Positions 51,447 through 61,458 of a stretch of 64,000 nucleotides of DNA are shown one piece after another. The notes below the pieces were generated by a model, which saw nothing but the letters and a program-made list of their open reading frames with translations, was not told the origin of the DNA and did not search any database. The first letter of the stretch is position 1. Every line of letters begins with the position of its first letter. The position numbers and the translations under genes are program-made. This DNA is from Chytridium lagenaria (Eukaryota > Chytridiomycota > Chytridiomycetes > Chytridiales > Chytridiaceae), in the NCBI GenBank assembly GCA_025449115.1, contig JAHLKC010000004.1:124001-188000 (forward strand), given 5' to 3'.

Positions 51447-51844
51447 TGTAGGGGTTACGGGGCTCAATTGTAATTAATATAATGAATTAGTAAAGAGAAT
51501 TAAACTATAAAATGGTGATGGAGTCTCCAGCGGTGACAGGGAGCTAATGACTACGAAACTTCCATGTATTAATGTTAACTTCTTTTTCGCAATACATGTA
51601 GAGGGTGGGATCTACATCAGAACTCATGACCCGTAAATCTCTCCTTTTACGTATCATAAACTAAACATAAAATAATAAAGTTAAGGGATTAACACATCCT
51701 CAAATGGAATGAGGAGCTCAATAAAACTGATCAAATCAAAACTTACAAATAGCGCGTAAAAAAATAAAGTTGGGGGAAAATAACTTAGACAAAATAACGA
51801 ATGTGGGTGAGTAAAACGAAATAGAAAGATGAATAAACCCAACA
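51447..51844 (-). repeat. LTR-B, 3' LTR of B1
   Basis: About 398 bp, minus strand TGTTGGGTTTATTC to ACCCCTACA. Near-identical copies lie at 55183-55583 and 58415-58817. It is followed by the purine tract GAGGGGGAGAA (as complement of 51845-51855). Confidence 0.9.
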
Positions 51845-51849
51845 TTCTC

Positions 51850-53747
51850 CCCCTCAGCTTTCTAACCTTGCAGTTTAGTCAGCCACTTTAACCATCCTGA
51901 TTTAATAATCTTTCTCCCTTTAGGTCGGGGAACCAACCTCCATGTTCCCATCTCAACCAAACTCTTCATTTCCTCCTCCATCGCTTTCCTCCACTCGTCC
52001 TTCTCCTTCCTACCCATCGCTTCCTGGTAGGTCTTTGGTTCGTCATCATCTTCTAACGATGCGGTGTTTGCTGATGGTCTAATCGTCCAAAACTCTCCAG
52101 GCTTCTTCTTGTTCCGTGATGACCTTCGAAGGATGTCTCGTATGGTTCATCCAGGTCTTCACGGAAGTTTGGAACTCTTCTTCCACCAGATCGACGAACT
52201 GTAGGTGAGTGAGGTTCCTCTCTTTCTTTGTCTTCATCGTTGCGCATCGGTGTATGATAACTAACATTATCATCTTCGTCATCTTCAGACTCTTCTCGTT
52301 TACCGCCGTATCTCCTTCACTTCCACCAGAGCTTGACGAGTCTGTAGAGTAATCCGGTAAGTCTAGGTCGTTTTTCCACTCTTGAACCTCCCCTTCAAAC
52401 TTTGATTCTCCCTTCTCTGCTTCCGCCGCCATTACTCCCTCGTTAAAAATCACTGACTTGCTTCTAACCAACTTATTCGTTTGCAAATCCCAAAGGCGAT
52501 AGCCCAGCGGTCATACCCAACGAGAGCACACGTCGTGCATTAAAGTCTCCCTTCTTTCGTTGTTGCTTGGGTATCAAGACAAGCGCCAGGCAACCCCGAC
52601 CACGAAGTCTTGACAAGTCAGGTTTCACTCCGGCGAATCTCTCAAGCGGTGTTGCATCTTGTTCGTGTTTCGGGTTGGTGATCGGTTAATGAGGTAAGCT
52701 GCAGACATTTGAAGAACTTAACATGCTTTTAGACCTCTCGTTCAAGGTCCTGTTCATCCGTTCGGCAACACCGTTCTGTTGCGGCGTGTACGGCATGGTG
52801 AAAGTAAGTCGAATCCCATGCTCTAAACACCAATCTTTCATTTGCTTGTTGTGGAATTCGCCATCGTTGTCTACCACTAATTCAATGAGCTTCCTGTTGA
52901 TTTTCTTCTCGGCTTCTTCTTTGAAACTTTTTATGTACTTGAACGACTCATTCTCCTTCTTGCACAGATAAACGGTAACGTAGTTTGTTGCGCTATCGAC
53001 AATGGTAAGGAAGTAACGTGCGCCACCATTTGACGCGGTTTTCATAGGTCCAACGATATCGACATGGATTTTCTCAAGGGTCTTTGGCCTTCAACTCATT
53101 GGGTTTGTCAGGAAATGATGTCCTTGTCATTTTCCCATCAACACATCCCTCACAAAGATAAGTGTCTTCTTCATTCGTCATGTTGACACCCTTCGCTACC
53201 TTCATTAACTTCTTCACTCCCTTCTTTCCTAGGTGACCCATCCGCAAGTGCCATTGGTGCGGTGTCAGAGACTTCTCGCTTTTGCCGTGGCAGTGCTTGG
53301 CTTGAATTCGATTACTGATCAAGTAGATAAGGTTCTCTTCGCTGCTGTAGGTGAACGTTTCAAGTGCTTGCACTGACGGTTCTTTCTTTGGTTTAAGGTC
53401 GTATCCGTCATCCTTCGGAAAGATGTCAAGGTCCTTCTTTCTCGCATCCCAAGCGAGATCAGGTTTCGTCCGATGTTTGGTACGTATAAGACGTTCTTGA
53501 GTATTAACGTTCCGGCTCTTTTGCCATTTCTAATCTTCACTTCACAGTCACCAACTCCACGGGATTCAAGATTGCTGTTATTGTCGGCAGTGCTGATGTT
53601 GCACTGGATGGAGCGGTAGTTTGACAGGATAATGCGCTGGAACGTCATGTGGTGAGTGGCTCCAGAGTCTAACATCCATCTGGTGTCTCTAGTCTGCGGA
53701 CCGCCTTCCGAGCTCATGTTGACGGTAGGTACTGCTGCAACGAAAAC
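51850..53747 (-). pseudogene. B1 pol: protease, integrase and start of RT
   Basis: Minus strand, from the right: WMLDSGATHHMTF (aspartic protease), GAG-pre-integrase HQWHLRMGHLGKKGVKKLMK with CEGCVDGKM. Integrase follows with YFLTIVDSATNYVTVY, LVVDNDGEFHNKQMKDW and MPYTPQQNGVAERMNRTLNE. The post-integrase linker comes next, then only the first part of RT (KSLVEMGTWRLVPRPKGRKI). The frame has several shifts. After about 51895 the sequence jumps directly to the RNase H end next to the LTR, so RT and RNase H are missing. Confidence 0.85.
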
Positions 53748-54251
53748 TGTTGGGTTTGCTCTCTTGACTCACGAGGACGCGTCAGGATCACTCGCACCAT
53801 TAGTCCGCGGCGTCGGGCGCAACACTAGAGTGATCTGGAATTTACGCGTTGTTAGAGTTGAGCGCGAACGCGCCCACTGGACTTCTCATCTACATTCTGG
53901 ACTCATTTGAACTTCCCACTTTGATTTACCTTCCTTAATTGGTTTATTTTCTTTATGCCAGTTTAATTATGATTCTACCTGTTTGTGATTGGACATTCCC
54001 TTCTAGCCTTTATTCCCTTTGTTCCCGTCAAGGCTCTCTGATTTGTTTATCTTTGCAGTGGAGAGTTAAACGCGTGAGTGTACGCGTCTCTGATAGGTTT
54101 ACCTTTGTGCTGTCTTTCCTTTTTACTTGTTCGTTTTATTTGAGTATTTAAAGACTCGTGTGTTGAGTCAAAATAAATCAAGAACGTTGTTCGAGCAAAA
54201 GTGCGTTTAAATTTGTTTTAATTGAGCCCCGTGAACAACAAGTATTCAACA
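53748..54251 (+). repeat. Solo LTR-A inserted in B1
   Basis: Complete 504-bp LTR-A in plus orientation, TGTTGGGTTTGCTC to GTATTCAACA. It is flanked by the 5-bp duplication AAAAC (53743-53747 and 54252-54256). On both sides the B1 minus-strand coding sequence continues (PVVFV before, AAVPTVNMSSEGG after), showing a clean solo LTR. It contains four ACGCGT sites, a TATTTAAA box and an AATAAA signal. Confidence 0.9.
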
Positions 54252-54387
54252 AAAACCACAGGATTTCCTCCGTTCTTGTTGTTCTGAAAGTTCACCTGGT
54301 TGGAAGGAGGAGTGAATCGATCCACCGAAGAGTAAAAGAGAAAAGAGCGATCATCCCAAGAAAGAAAGAAAGCTGTCAACACGAGAA

Positions 54388-55166
54388 GATGACGAAAGAG
54401 AACGACGACAAACCTGTGATGTTTGATGGGATACAGTTCCACATCTGGAAGTACCGCATGATCGGGTACTTGAAATGCAAAGGCCTTTGGAAGATCGTCG
54501 AGAAGGGCTGGACGCCCTATGCAGTCGTTGACACGCCTACAAATGCCGAAAAGGGTGAGTCTGAGTTGCACCTTCACCTTAACACAATGAGGAAATTCCA
54601 AACTCGATTATAATACCTTGCTGAACAATAGAAGACTTGGATAGAAGAAGAAGACCTGGACATGAAAGCAAAAGCAAGAATCGAATCAAGAGTCCACGAC
54701 ATCATCCTACCGTTGATACAGGATGAATCCACGGCAAAGGCAATTTGGGATAAAATCATCGCGACCTACGAGAGGACCTACGAGAGAAAGGCTCAGACCA
54801 ACAGAAACGAGATTAGACGCAAGCTCACGAACTTGAAGATGAAAGAAGAAGACGACTTGAAGACTTACATCGCGGAGGTCTCGTCAACCATTCAGCAACT
54901 GAAGGCTGCGGGGTAAGACACGGCAACCCCGCAACACATCTCCATCCTCTTGACGACCCTCCCTGAAGCATACGACATTATCGTCAACCTTCTTGAGAAC
55001 GAACCCAAAGCCGAGGCTGACTATGCCTATGTCGTTGGAAAGCTGTTAGACCATGAAACGAAACTGAAAGAGAGAAAGGAAGAAAATGAAGAGAACGAAG
55101 GCGCCCAGGCTCACGCTGCGGGACGCTACAACAATCAACAACAAAGACTCCGCGGCGGCGAGGACC
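54388..55166 (+). pseudogene. Copia gag of B1, inverted relative to pol
   Basis: Plus-strand gag (retrotran_gag/UBN2 type) starting MTKENDDKPVMFDGIQFHIW and continuing YRMIGYLKCKGLWKIVEKGW, HDIILPLIQDESTAKAIWDK, NLKMKEEDDLKTYIAEVSST and TLPEAYDIIVNLLENEP. Two shifts or stops break it, at about 54612 and 54915. It runs toward the right LTR-B, whereas B1 pol and both LTRs are oriented to the minus strand. It stops at the primer-binding site without a zinc knuckle. Confidence 0.8.
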
Positions 55167-55180
55167 GAGAAGTGCTACCA
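55167..55180 (-). promoter_or_regulatory. Primer-binding site of B1
   Basis: On the minus strand TGGTAGCACTTCTC lies 2 bp inside the 5' LTR-B. The same 14 bases lie just inside the 5' LTR of A4 (61438-61451). A tRNA ending ...AGTGCTA-CCA would pair with it; fungal initiator tRNAs have similar GCUACCA ends. Confidence 0.75.
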
Positions 55181-55182
55181 CT

Positions 55183-55583
55183 TGTAGGGGTTACGGGGCT
55201 CAATTGTTATTAAATATAATGAATTAATAAAGAGAATTAAACTATAAAATGGTGATGGAGTCTCCAGCGGTGACAGGGAGCTAATGACTACGAAACTTCC
55301 ATGTATTAATGTTAACTTCTTTTTCGCAATACATGTAGAGGGTGGGGATCTACATCAGAACTCATGACCCGTAAATCCCTCCTTTTACGTATCATAAACT
55401 AAACATATAATAATAAAGTTAAGGGATTAACACATCCTCAAATGGAATGAGGAGCTCAATAAAACTGATCAAATCAAAACATAAAAATAGCGCGTAAATA
55501 AATAAAGTTCGGGGAAAAATATCTTAGACAAAATAACGAATGTTGGTGAGAAAAACAAAATAGAAAGATGAATAAACCCAACA
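55183..55583 (-). repeat. LTR-B, 5' LTR of B1
   Basis: About 401 bp, nearly identical to 51447-51844, same orientation. Followed on the right by TTGC and then element A pol sequence. Confidence 0.9.
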
Positions 55584-56899
55584 TTGCTGCGCACTACTTT
55601 CTTCGTGACTGGGTCATAAAGGCGATATCCCATCGCCTCATATCCCAAGAAAATGCATTTGCTAGCGTTCTTCTCCATCTTCTTCCGTCGTTCCTTTGGG
55701 ACGTGCGCGTAACATGCGCAACCGAAGATTCGAACGCGTTTCAGGTTAGGCTTCCTTCCCGTGAAGCCTTCCAGAGGTGAAATTCCATCCTTACGAGGAG
55801 ATTCATTGTACAAGTGCGTGGCCCACGTAACGGCCTCTCCCCAGAATTTGTCGTCGAGACTCGCGTCGCTAGCATGCACTTTGCCTTCTCAATGAGCGAC
55901 CGATTCATTCTTTCCGCGACACCGTTCTGCTGAGGCGTGTAGGGCATGGTGAACGTGAGCTTGATGCCTTCCTCCAGCACCAAGCCTCCAGCTGCTTGTT
56001 CTTAAATTCCCCACCGTTATCTGCAACAATCTCCAAGAGATGCGGCTTTTCTCGAAGTCGTTCCATCTCCTCAGGGTTCCTTTCGAGTATCTCAACGCGT
56101 CAATCCGTCGACCTGTGAGTGCCTCGGCCTCCCTCTTGTACTGCTTGATATACGGAACCGCTTGCTTCTTTTCCTTGAGCAAGTACGTGTTGCAGTAACC
56201 CGTTGACGCGTCCACAACCACCATGAAGTAACGCGACCCTCCCAAGCTCTTCCGCTTCATGGGTCCCACCAAATCCACGTGAACGCGTTCCAAGACTTTG
56301 TAGTCCTTCTCAACTCTCTCCGGGTGAGAGGAGCGCGTAAGCTTCCCCTCAATGCATCCCTTGCACAGCACGTCGTCGTCGTCGTTTACAAACGTGATGC
56401 GTACACCCGTTGCGATTTTCAAGCTTCTTCACCGCCTTCATCGAGATGTGACCCATCCGTCGATGCCAAATCTGCGCGCTGTTGAGCGACGGGCTTTTCA
56501 CACCCATCGTGGTGTTTGCTGCGGTGTCTGGCTGCACCAGATAAAATAGGTTGTCCTCAACCTTGAACTCTGCCGTCACGTCGTTCGATCCGACGTGTCT
56601 GAGGCGATACTTGCCGCTGGATGACTCCAAAACAACGCCACGCGACGCTGCTGCACTCAGAGAGATGAGATTACGCGTGAGCTCCGGCACATAGAGTACG
56701 TTCTTGAGCGTGATCGTTTGCGTGGCCTTCCCGACCTTGATGCTGAGGGTTAAATCTCCTACCCCTCCACGCGTATTCCTTCGCCGTGCTCTGCAGTTTT
56801 TACGCGGCTGCTCGCGGTGCGGTAACCCCGCAAACCTTCCTTCGAGAAGGTCATATGGTGAGTGGCTCCAGAATCCAGAATCCATCGGTTTATCTGTTG
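55584..56899 (-). pseudogene. Element A pol, N-terminal half (protease, integrase)
   Basis: Minus strand, from the right: start of protease (WILDSGATHHM region, shifted by one base), DLTLSIKVGKATQTITLKNV, the GAG-pre-integrase block IWHRRMGHISMKAVKKLE with CKGCIEGKLTRSSHP, then integrase. Integrase shows RVHVDLVGPMKRKSLGGSRY, FMVVVDASTGYCNTYLLKEK, the DNGGEF region and MPYTPQQNGVAERMNRSLIE, then GFTGRKPNLKRVRIFGCACY. It is about 95% similar by eye to the intact A4 sequence at 62455-63770 but has several shifts. It continues in the RT half at 51446. On the right it is cut by LTR-C at 56900. Confidence 0.88.
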
Positions 56900-57130
56900 G
56901 GTTTTACATCTTCACTTATATGCACTTGTTAGTTTTCGCTATTATGTTGGTTAATGACTCTTGGTCTTTCTACTGTTTGTTTAGTTACTTGGTTTTTGTT
57001 CTTCGTGTTATTCTCCATGTCATCGACTGTGCGGGAACTGTGCTGCGACTGTGCAGGCACAGTGATGACAACAGCGGCTTTGCCGACTGTGCTAGGACTG
57101 TGCCGACTGTGATAATTTTCGTCACGTCTC
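56900..57130 (+). repeat. LTR-C (5' LTR of element C), partial
   Basis: It starts TGTTGGGTTTTACATC directly after element A protease sequence, as a copia LTR should. Its right end is not seen: coding sequence of element C begins at about 57135 with no primer-binding site or gag between. The right part (about 57025-57115) carries six ACTGTG units. Confidence 0.55.
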
Positions 57131-57134
57131 AAGC

Positions 57135-58414
57135 AGCGTTGGAACGGCAGAGTCAGGAACAAAGCTCGACGCGACAGGGATGGGGGATGCAGAACTGGAG
57201 GTGATGGTGAATGGGGAACCGTCAACAATCATCTTGAGGAACGTTCTGTATGTGCCCGGCATTAAGAGGAACTTGGTGTCGCTTGGGATGGCCAGTGGAA
57301 AGGGTCTTGAGGCGCATCCTGTTAAGGGCGGTTACATTCTCAAGTCAGCAAAAGGAGTTGGGGTTGCAGAATTCAAGAAGGATGGATCCAACCTATATTA
57401 CCTGACGGAGGGAACCCTGAGGGAAACCATACGACTACGGGGGTTAAGAGCTCGGCTCTGAATGACGTTTACACGTGGCACTGTCGAATGGGTCATTTAG
57501 GAATGAAGAACGTCAAAACTTTGCCAATGGTGGCAAAGGGAGTCAAGGTGGTTGGAACCGACTCGGATGTTCTGTGTGAGGGGTGTCTGGATGGGAAACT
57601 CACCAGGGCGTCGTTTCCGTCAAAGGAGAAGAGATCAAAGAAGCCCTTGGAGAGGGTTCACGTTGATCTTGCTGGACCTATGTCAACAAAATCGATTGGA
57701 GGGGCTCAGTACTATTTGGTGGCGGTAGACTCAATGTCTGGATACACGATGACGTACCTGCTCAAGGAGAAGTCGCAAGCTGTCAAGTACATCAAGCTGT
57801 TCAAAGAAGAAGCGGAGCGACTTACTGGTGGGAGAATCACAAGTATCGATTACTGTGAGAACTCGAAGAAGCTTGAAGAGGCCGTACTCTCGCAGGAGCC
57901 TGACAGGCTCAGAGAGATTGTAGCTGATAACGGTGGGGAGTTTAAGAACAAGGATCTTCAGGAGTGGTGTTTAGCGAAGGGGATCACGCTCACCTACACC
58001 ATGCCGTATTCGCCAGAGCAAAATGGAATTGCAGAACGAATGAATCGGACTCTCATGGAGAAGGCAAAATCCATGTTGAGTCATTCTGGCCTGCCTATGA
58101 AGTTCTGGGGAGAGGCAGTGATGACGGCTACATACCTCGTTAATCGCTCACCGAGGAAGTCGAATCCAGACTCGATAACGCCTTATGAAGTCTTCACGGG
58201 AAAGAAACCGCACCTTGATCTCGTTAGAATTTTTGGATGTGCGTCCTACATGCACGTGCCAAAGCAGCAGAGGAAGAAGGGACAGTACAACGCGAAGAAA
58301 GGCGTCTTTGTGGGTTATGAGCCTTTGGGCTTTCGGGTGTATGATCCAGTAGGGAAACGCGTGATGAGGAGCAAGTCTGTGATTTTTGACGAGACAAAAC
58401 TCGGACTTGACTAC
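57135..58414 (+). pseudogene. Element C pol: protease end, pre-integrase and integrase
   Basis: Plus-strand copia polyprotein fragment. It opens inside the protease/pre-integrase region (ELEVMVNGEPSTIILRNVLY, VPGIKRNLVSLGMA), then after one shift at about 57460 continues CRMGHLGMKNVKTLPMVAKG and CEGCLDGKLTRASFP. Integrase shows RVHVDLAGPMSTKSIGGAQY, VADNGGEFKNKDLQEWCLAK, MPYSPEQNGIAERMNRTLME, FTGKKPHLDLVRIFGCASYM and VIFDETKLGLDY. The frame from 57488 to the break is open for more than 300 codons with all three catalytic acidic residues. LTR-B of element B2 cuts it at 58415. Confidence 0.88.
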
Positions 58415-58817
58415 TGTAGGGGTTACGGGGCTCAATTGTAATTTAAATATAATGAATTAATAAAGAGAATTATAGTATAAAATGGTGATGGAGTCTCCAG
58501 CGGTGACAGGGAGGTAATTACTACGAAACTTCTATATATTAATGTTAACTACTTTACGCAATACATGTAGAGGGTGGGGATTTACATCAGAACTCATGAT
58601 CCGTAAATCCCTCCAATTACGTATCATAAACTAAACACGAAATAATAAAGTTTAGGGATTAACGCATCCTCAAATGGAATGAGGAGCTCAATAAAAAATT
58701 CATCAAGTCAAAACTTAAAATAACGCGTACATAAATAAAGTTCGGGGGAAAAATAACTTAGACAAAATAACGAATGTGGGTGAGTAAAACAAAATAGAAA
58801 GATGAATAAACCCAACA
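58415..58817 (-). repeat. LTR-B, 3' LTR of element B2
   Basis: About 403 bp, same family and orientation as the two LTRs of B1, with more base differences. Followed by TTCTCCCCCTCAGC, the complement of the polypurine tract. Confidence 0.9.
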
Positions 58818-60932
58818 TTCTCCCCCTCAGCTTTCTAACCTTGCAGTTTTTAATCAACCACTCTAACCATCCCAAACTTGCTCGTAATTCTTCAAACTTC
58901 GTTCGAGGCAAAGCTTTCGTAAACAGGTCTGCAGGTTGCTCCTTCGTGTTCAGGTACTCCACGCGTATTTTTCTTCGCGTTAATTCTATCTCGTATTGAC
59001 GTGGAACCTTCTATCCACGTGTCGCGAACTTTGCGATATTATACGGCGTGCTTGCGAGGAATTTGCCTGCCGTAGTGTTGTCGCCGTAAATCACCGGAGG
59101 GTCATTAAACGTATAACCCAACCCCCAGAAGTTGGCTGACCCAAATCATTATGCGACGATGCTTCACTAAGTGAAACATATTCAGCTTCGCGGCTGTAGA
59201 CTGAGCCGTCGTGGCTTGCTTTTTCGTTCCCCACACCACAGCTCCCCCGTTCAAAGTGATTACAAATCCACTTGTTGACTTCATATCGTCCGGATCAGTT
59301 CCCATGTCGGCGTCTGCATATCCCACCAATTCCAGCTTGTTCTTTCGAGTATACTGAATTCCCAACTGTTTCGTTTGCTATAGGTATCCACACGTTCGGT
59401 AAAGCGCATCCCAATGCGCTGGGTAAGGGTTCTCTTGAAACCTAGCGCTCATTCCGAGCGCGAATGCTATTATCAGGTCTAGTACCGATCATCGCTACTG
59501 TCGGTATCCTTGATTCTTCTCGTTCGTTTTCGTTATCTCTCCCTTCCATGTTCTTCAGGAGTTTCTTCACGGCGTCCATTGGGGTATAGTGTAAAAGAGT
59601 TTTCGGTAATTCCAGCTTTTGACCCGTCGTTTCGATGTATCTCTGCTGGAACACCACAATCTTCCCTTTTACACGATCATAGCGACATTGCCACCCCAGG
59701 ACGTATCGCAAACTTGGAGCTCTCGTACCTCGGTAACGTCTCATGAATCGTTTTTCTGATCGGTCTAACTCTTCCTTGCTTGTCGACGCCTCTATGATAT
59801 CATCGACATAGACTCCCTTCAAGGTAAGGTCCTTGCGTTTCGCTTGTAGTAAAGACACGGATCCACCGCGGAGCGAGTAAACTTTTCTTCGTCGACTTGA
59901 AATTTGTTTAAGTCGGTGTTGAAACACATTGGTGCTTGTACGAGTCCGTAGAGGCTCTTCATGCATAAACACACCCAGTCTTCTTCCCTTCTACGACGAA
60001 TCCTTCTGGTTGTTCGATATATATCTCATGATCTTCAAGCTTCCATTCAAGAACGCGGTCTTGACGTCGTATTGTCGAATCTCCATGTTTTCTTGACAAG
60101 CGACCGCAAGCATCACTCTCAACGTCGCTTGCTTGATGACAGGTGCGAATTTCGTCATAGTCGATTCCTTGTTTTGCGAGTAACCTTTAGCAACAAATCT
60201 GCTTTCGTTTATCGAGATTTCCCAACTCATCTCGCTTTGTTTTGTACACCCATCCTGATTTAATAATCTTTCTCCCTTTAGGTCGGGGAACCAACCTCCA
60301 TGTTCCCATCTCAACCAAACTCTTCATTTCCTCCTCCATCGCTTTCCTCCACTCGTCCTTCTCCTTCCTACCCATCGCTTCCTGGTAGGTCTTTGGTTCG
60401 TCGTCATCTTCTAACGATGCCGTGTTTGCTGATGGTCTAACCGTCCAAAACTCTCCAGGCTTCTTCTTGTTCCCGTGATGACCTTCGAAGGGATGTTTCG
60501 TATGGCTCATCCAGGTCTTCACGGAAGTTTGGAACTCTTCTTCCACCAGATCGACGAACCGTAGGTGAGTGAGGTTCCTCTCTTTCTTCATCTTCATCGT
60601 CGTCGCGATCGGGTGTATGATAACTAACATTATCATCTTCGTCATCTTCAGACTCTTCTTCGTTTACCGCCGTATCTTCACTTCCACCAGAGCTTGACGA
60701 GTCTGTAGAGTAATCCGGTAAGTCTAGGTCGTTTTTCCATTCTTGAACCTCCCCTTCAAACTTTGATTCTCCCTTCTCTGCTTCCGCCGCCATTACTCCC
60801 TCGTTAAAAATCACTGACTTGCTTCTAACCAACTTATTCGTTTGCAAATCCCAAAGGCGATAGCCCAGCGGCTCATACCCAACGAGAGCACAGCGTCGTG
60901 CATTAAAGTCTCCCTTCTTTCGTTGTTGCTTG
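58818..60932 (-). pseudogene. Element B2 pol: integrase end, RT and RNase H
   Basis: Minus strand, from the right: post-integrase KKGDFNARRCALVGYEPLGY and NKLVRSKSVIFNEG, a Glu/Asp/Ser-rich linker, then RT. RT shows EEEMKSLVEMGTWRLVPRPK, FVAKGYSQNKESTMTKFAPV, EIRQYDVKTAFLNGSLK and GVYVDDIIEAS. RNase H gives LELVGYADADMGTDPDDMKS and a damaged KKQATTAQSTAA block. Many shifts break the frames. This copy shows what is missing from B1. Its 5' part is separated by insertion of A4 at 60933. Confidence 0.85.
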
Positions 60933-61436
60933 TGTTGGGTTTCGCTCACTTGACTCACAAGGACGCGTCAGGATCACTCGCACCATTAGTCCGCGGCGTC
61001 GGGCGCAACACTAGAGTGCTCTGGAATTTACGCGTTGTTAGAGTTGAGCGCGAACGCGCCCACTGGACTTCTCATTTACATTCTGGACTCATTTGAATTT
61101 CCACTTTGATTTACCTTCCTTGATTGGTTTATTTTTCTTTATGCCAGCTTAATTATAATTCTACCTGTTTGTGATTGGACATTCCCTTCTAGCCTTTATT
61201 CCCTTTGTTACCGTCAAGGCTTTCTGATTTGTTTATCTTTGTAGTGGAGAGTTTAACGCGTGAGTGTACGCGTCTCCGATAGGTTTACCTTTGTGTTGTC
61301 TTTCCTCTTTACTTGTTCGTTTGTTTCAGTATTTAAAGACTCGTGTTTTGAGTTGAAATAAATTAAGAACGTTGTTCGAGCAAAAGTGCGTTTAACTTTG
61401 TTTTAATTGAGCCCCGTGAACAACAAGTATTCAACA
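60933..61436 (+). repeat. LTR-A, 5' LTR of element A4
   Basis: Complete 504-bp LTR, TGTTGGGTTTCGCTC to GTATTCAACA, inserted in B2 integrase-proximal sequence after GTTGTTGCTTG. It carries a TATTTAAAGACTCG promoter-like block and an AATAAA signal near the 3' end, plus four ACGCGT palindromes. Confidence 0.92.
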
Positions 61437-61437
61437 G

Positions 61438-61451
61438 TGGTAGCACTTCTC
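61438..61451 (+). promoter_or_regulatory. Primer-binding site of A4
   Basis: TGGTAGCACTTCTC, one base after the LTR and eight bases before the gag start codon. Identical to the B1 site at 55167-55180. Confidence 0.8.
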
Positions 61452-61458
61452 TGACGAC

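Larger units (their letters stand above)
51447..55583 (-). mobile_element. Copia element B1, inserted into element A
   Basis: Bounded by two direct LTR-B copies (51447-51844 and 55183-55583). The host sequence TTGC occurs immediately outside both ends (51443-51446 and 55584-55587). Removing B1 restores the uninterrupted family-A pol sequence seen at 63755-63775. The 4,137-bp element keeps protease and integrase but has lost RT/RNase H, contains a solo LTR-A, and has its gag inverted. Confidence 0.85.

Noticed and set aside
54388..55182. gag ending in a zinc knuckle (KCYHL) cut by LTR-B
   Set aside because: The bases that would encode it are the complement of TGGTAGCACTTCTC, the primer-binding site shared with A4, so the apparent knuckle is coincidental.
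53748..55182. A plus-strand copia element made of LTR-A (53748) plus the gag at 54388
   Set aside because: The LTR is flanked by an AAAAC duplication with B1 coding on both sides, so it is a solo LTR. The gag also differs from A4 gag and lies too far from the LTR.
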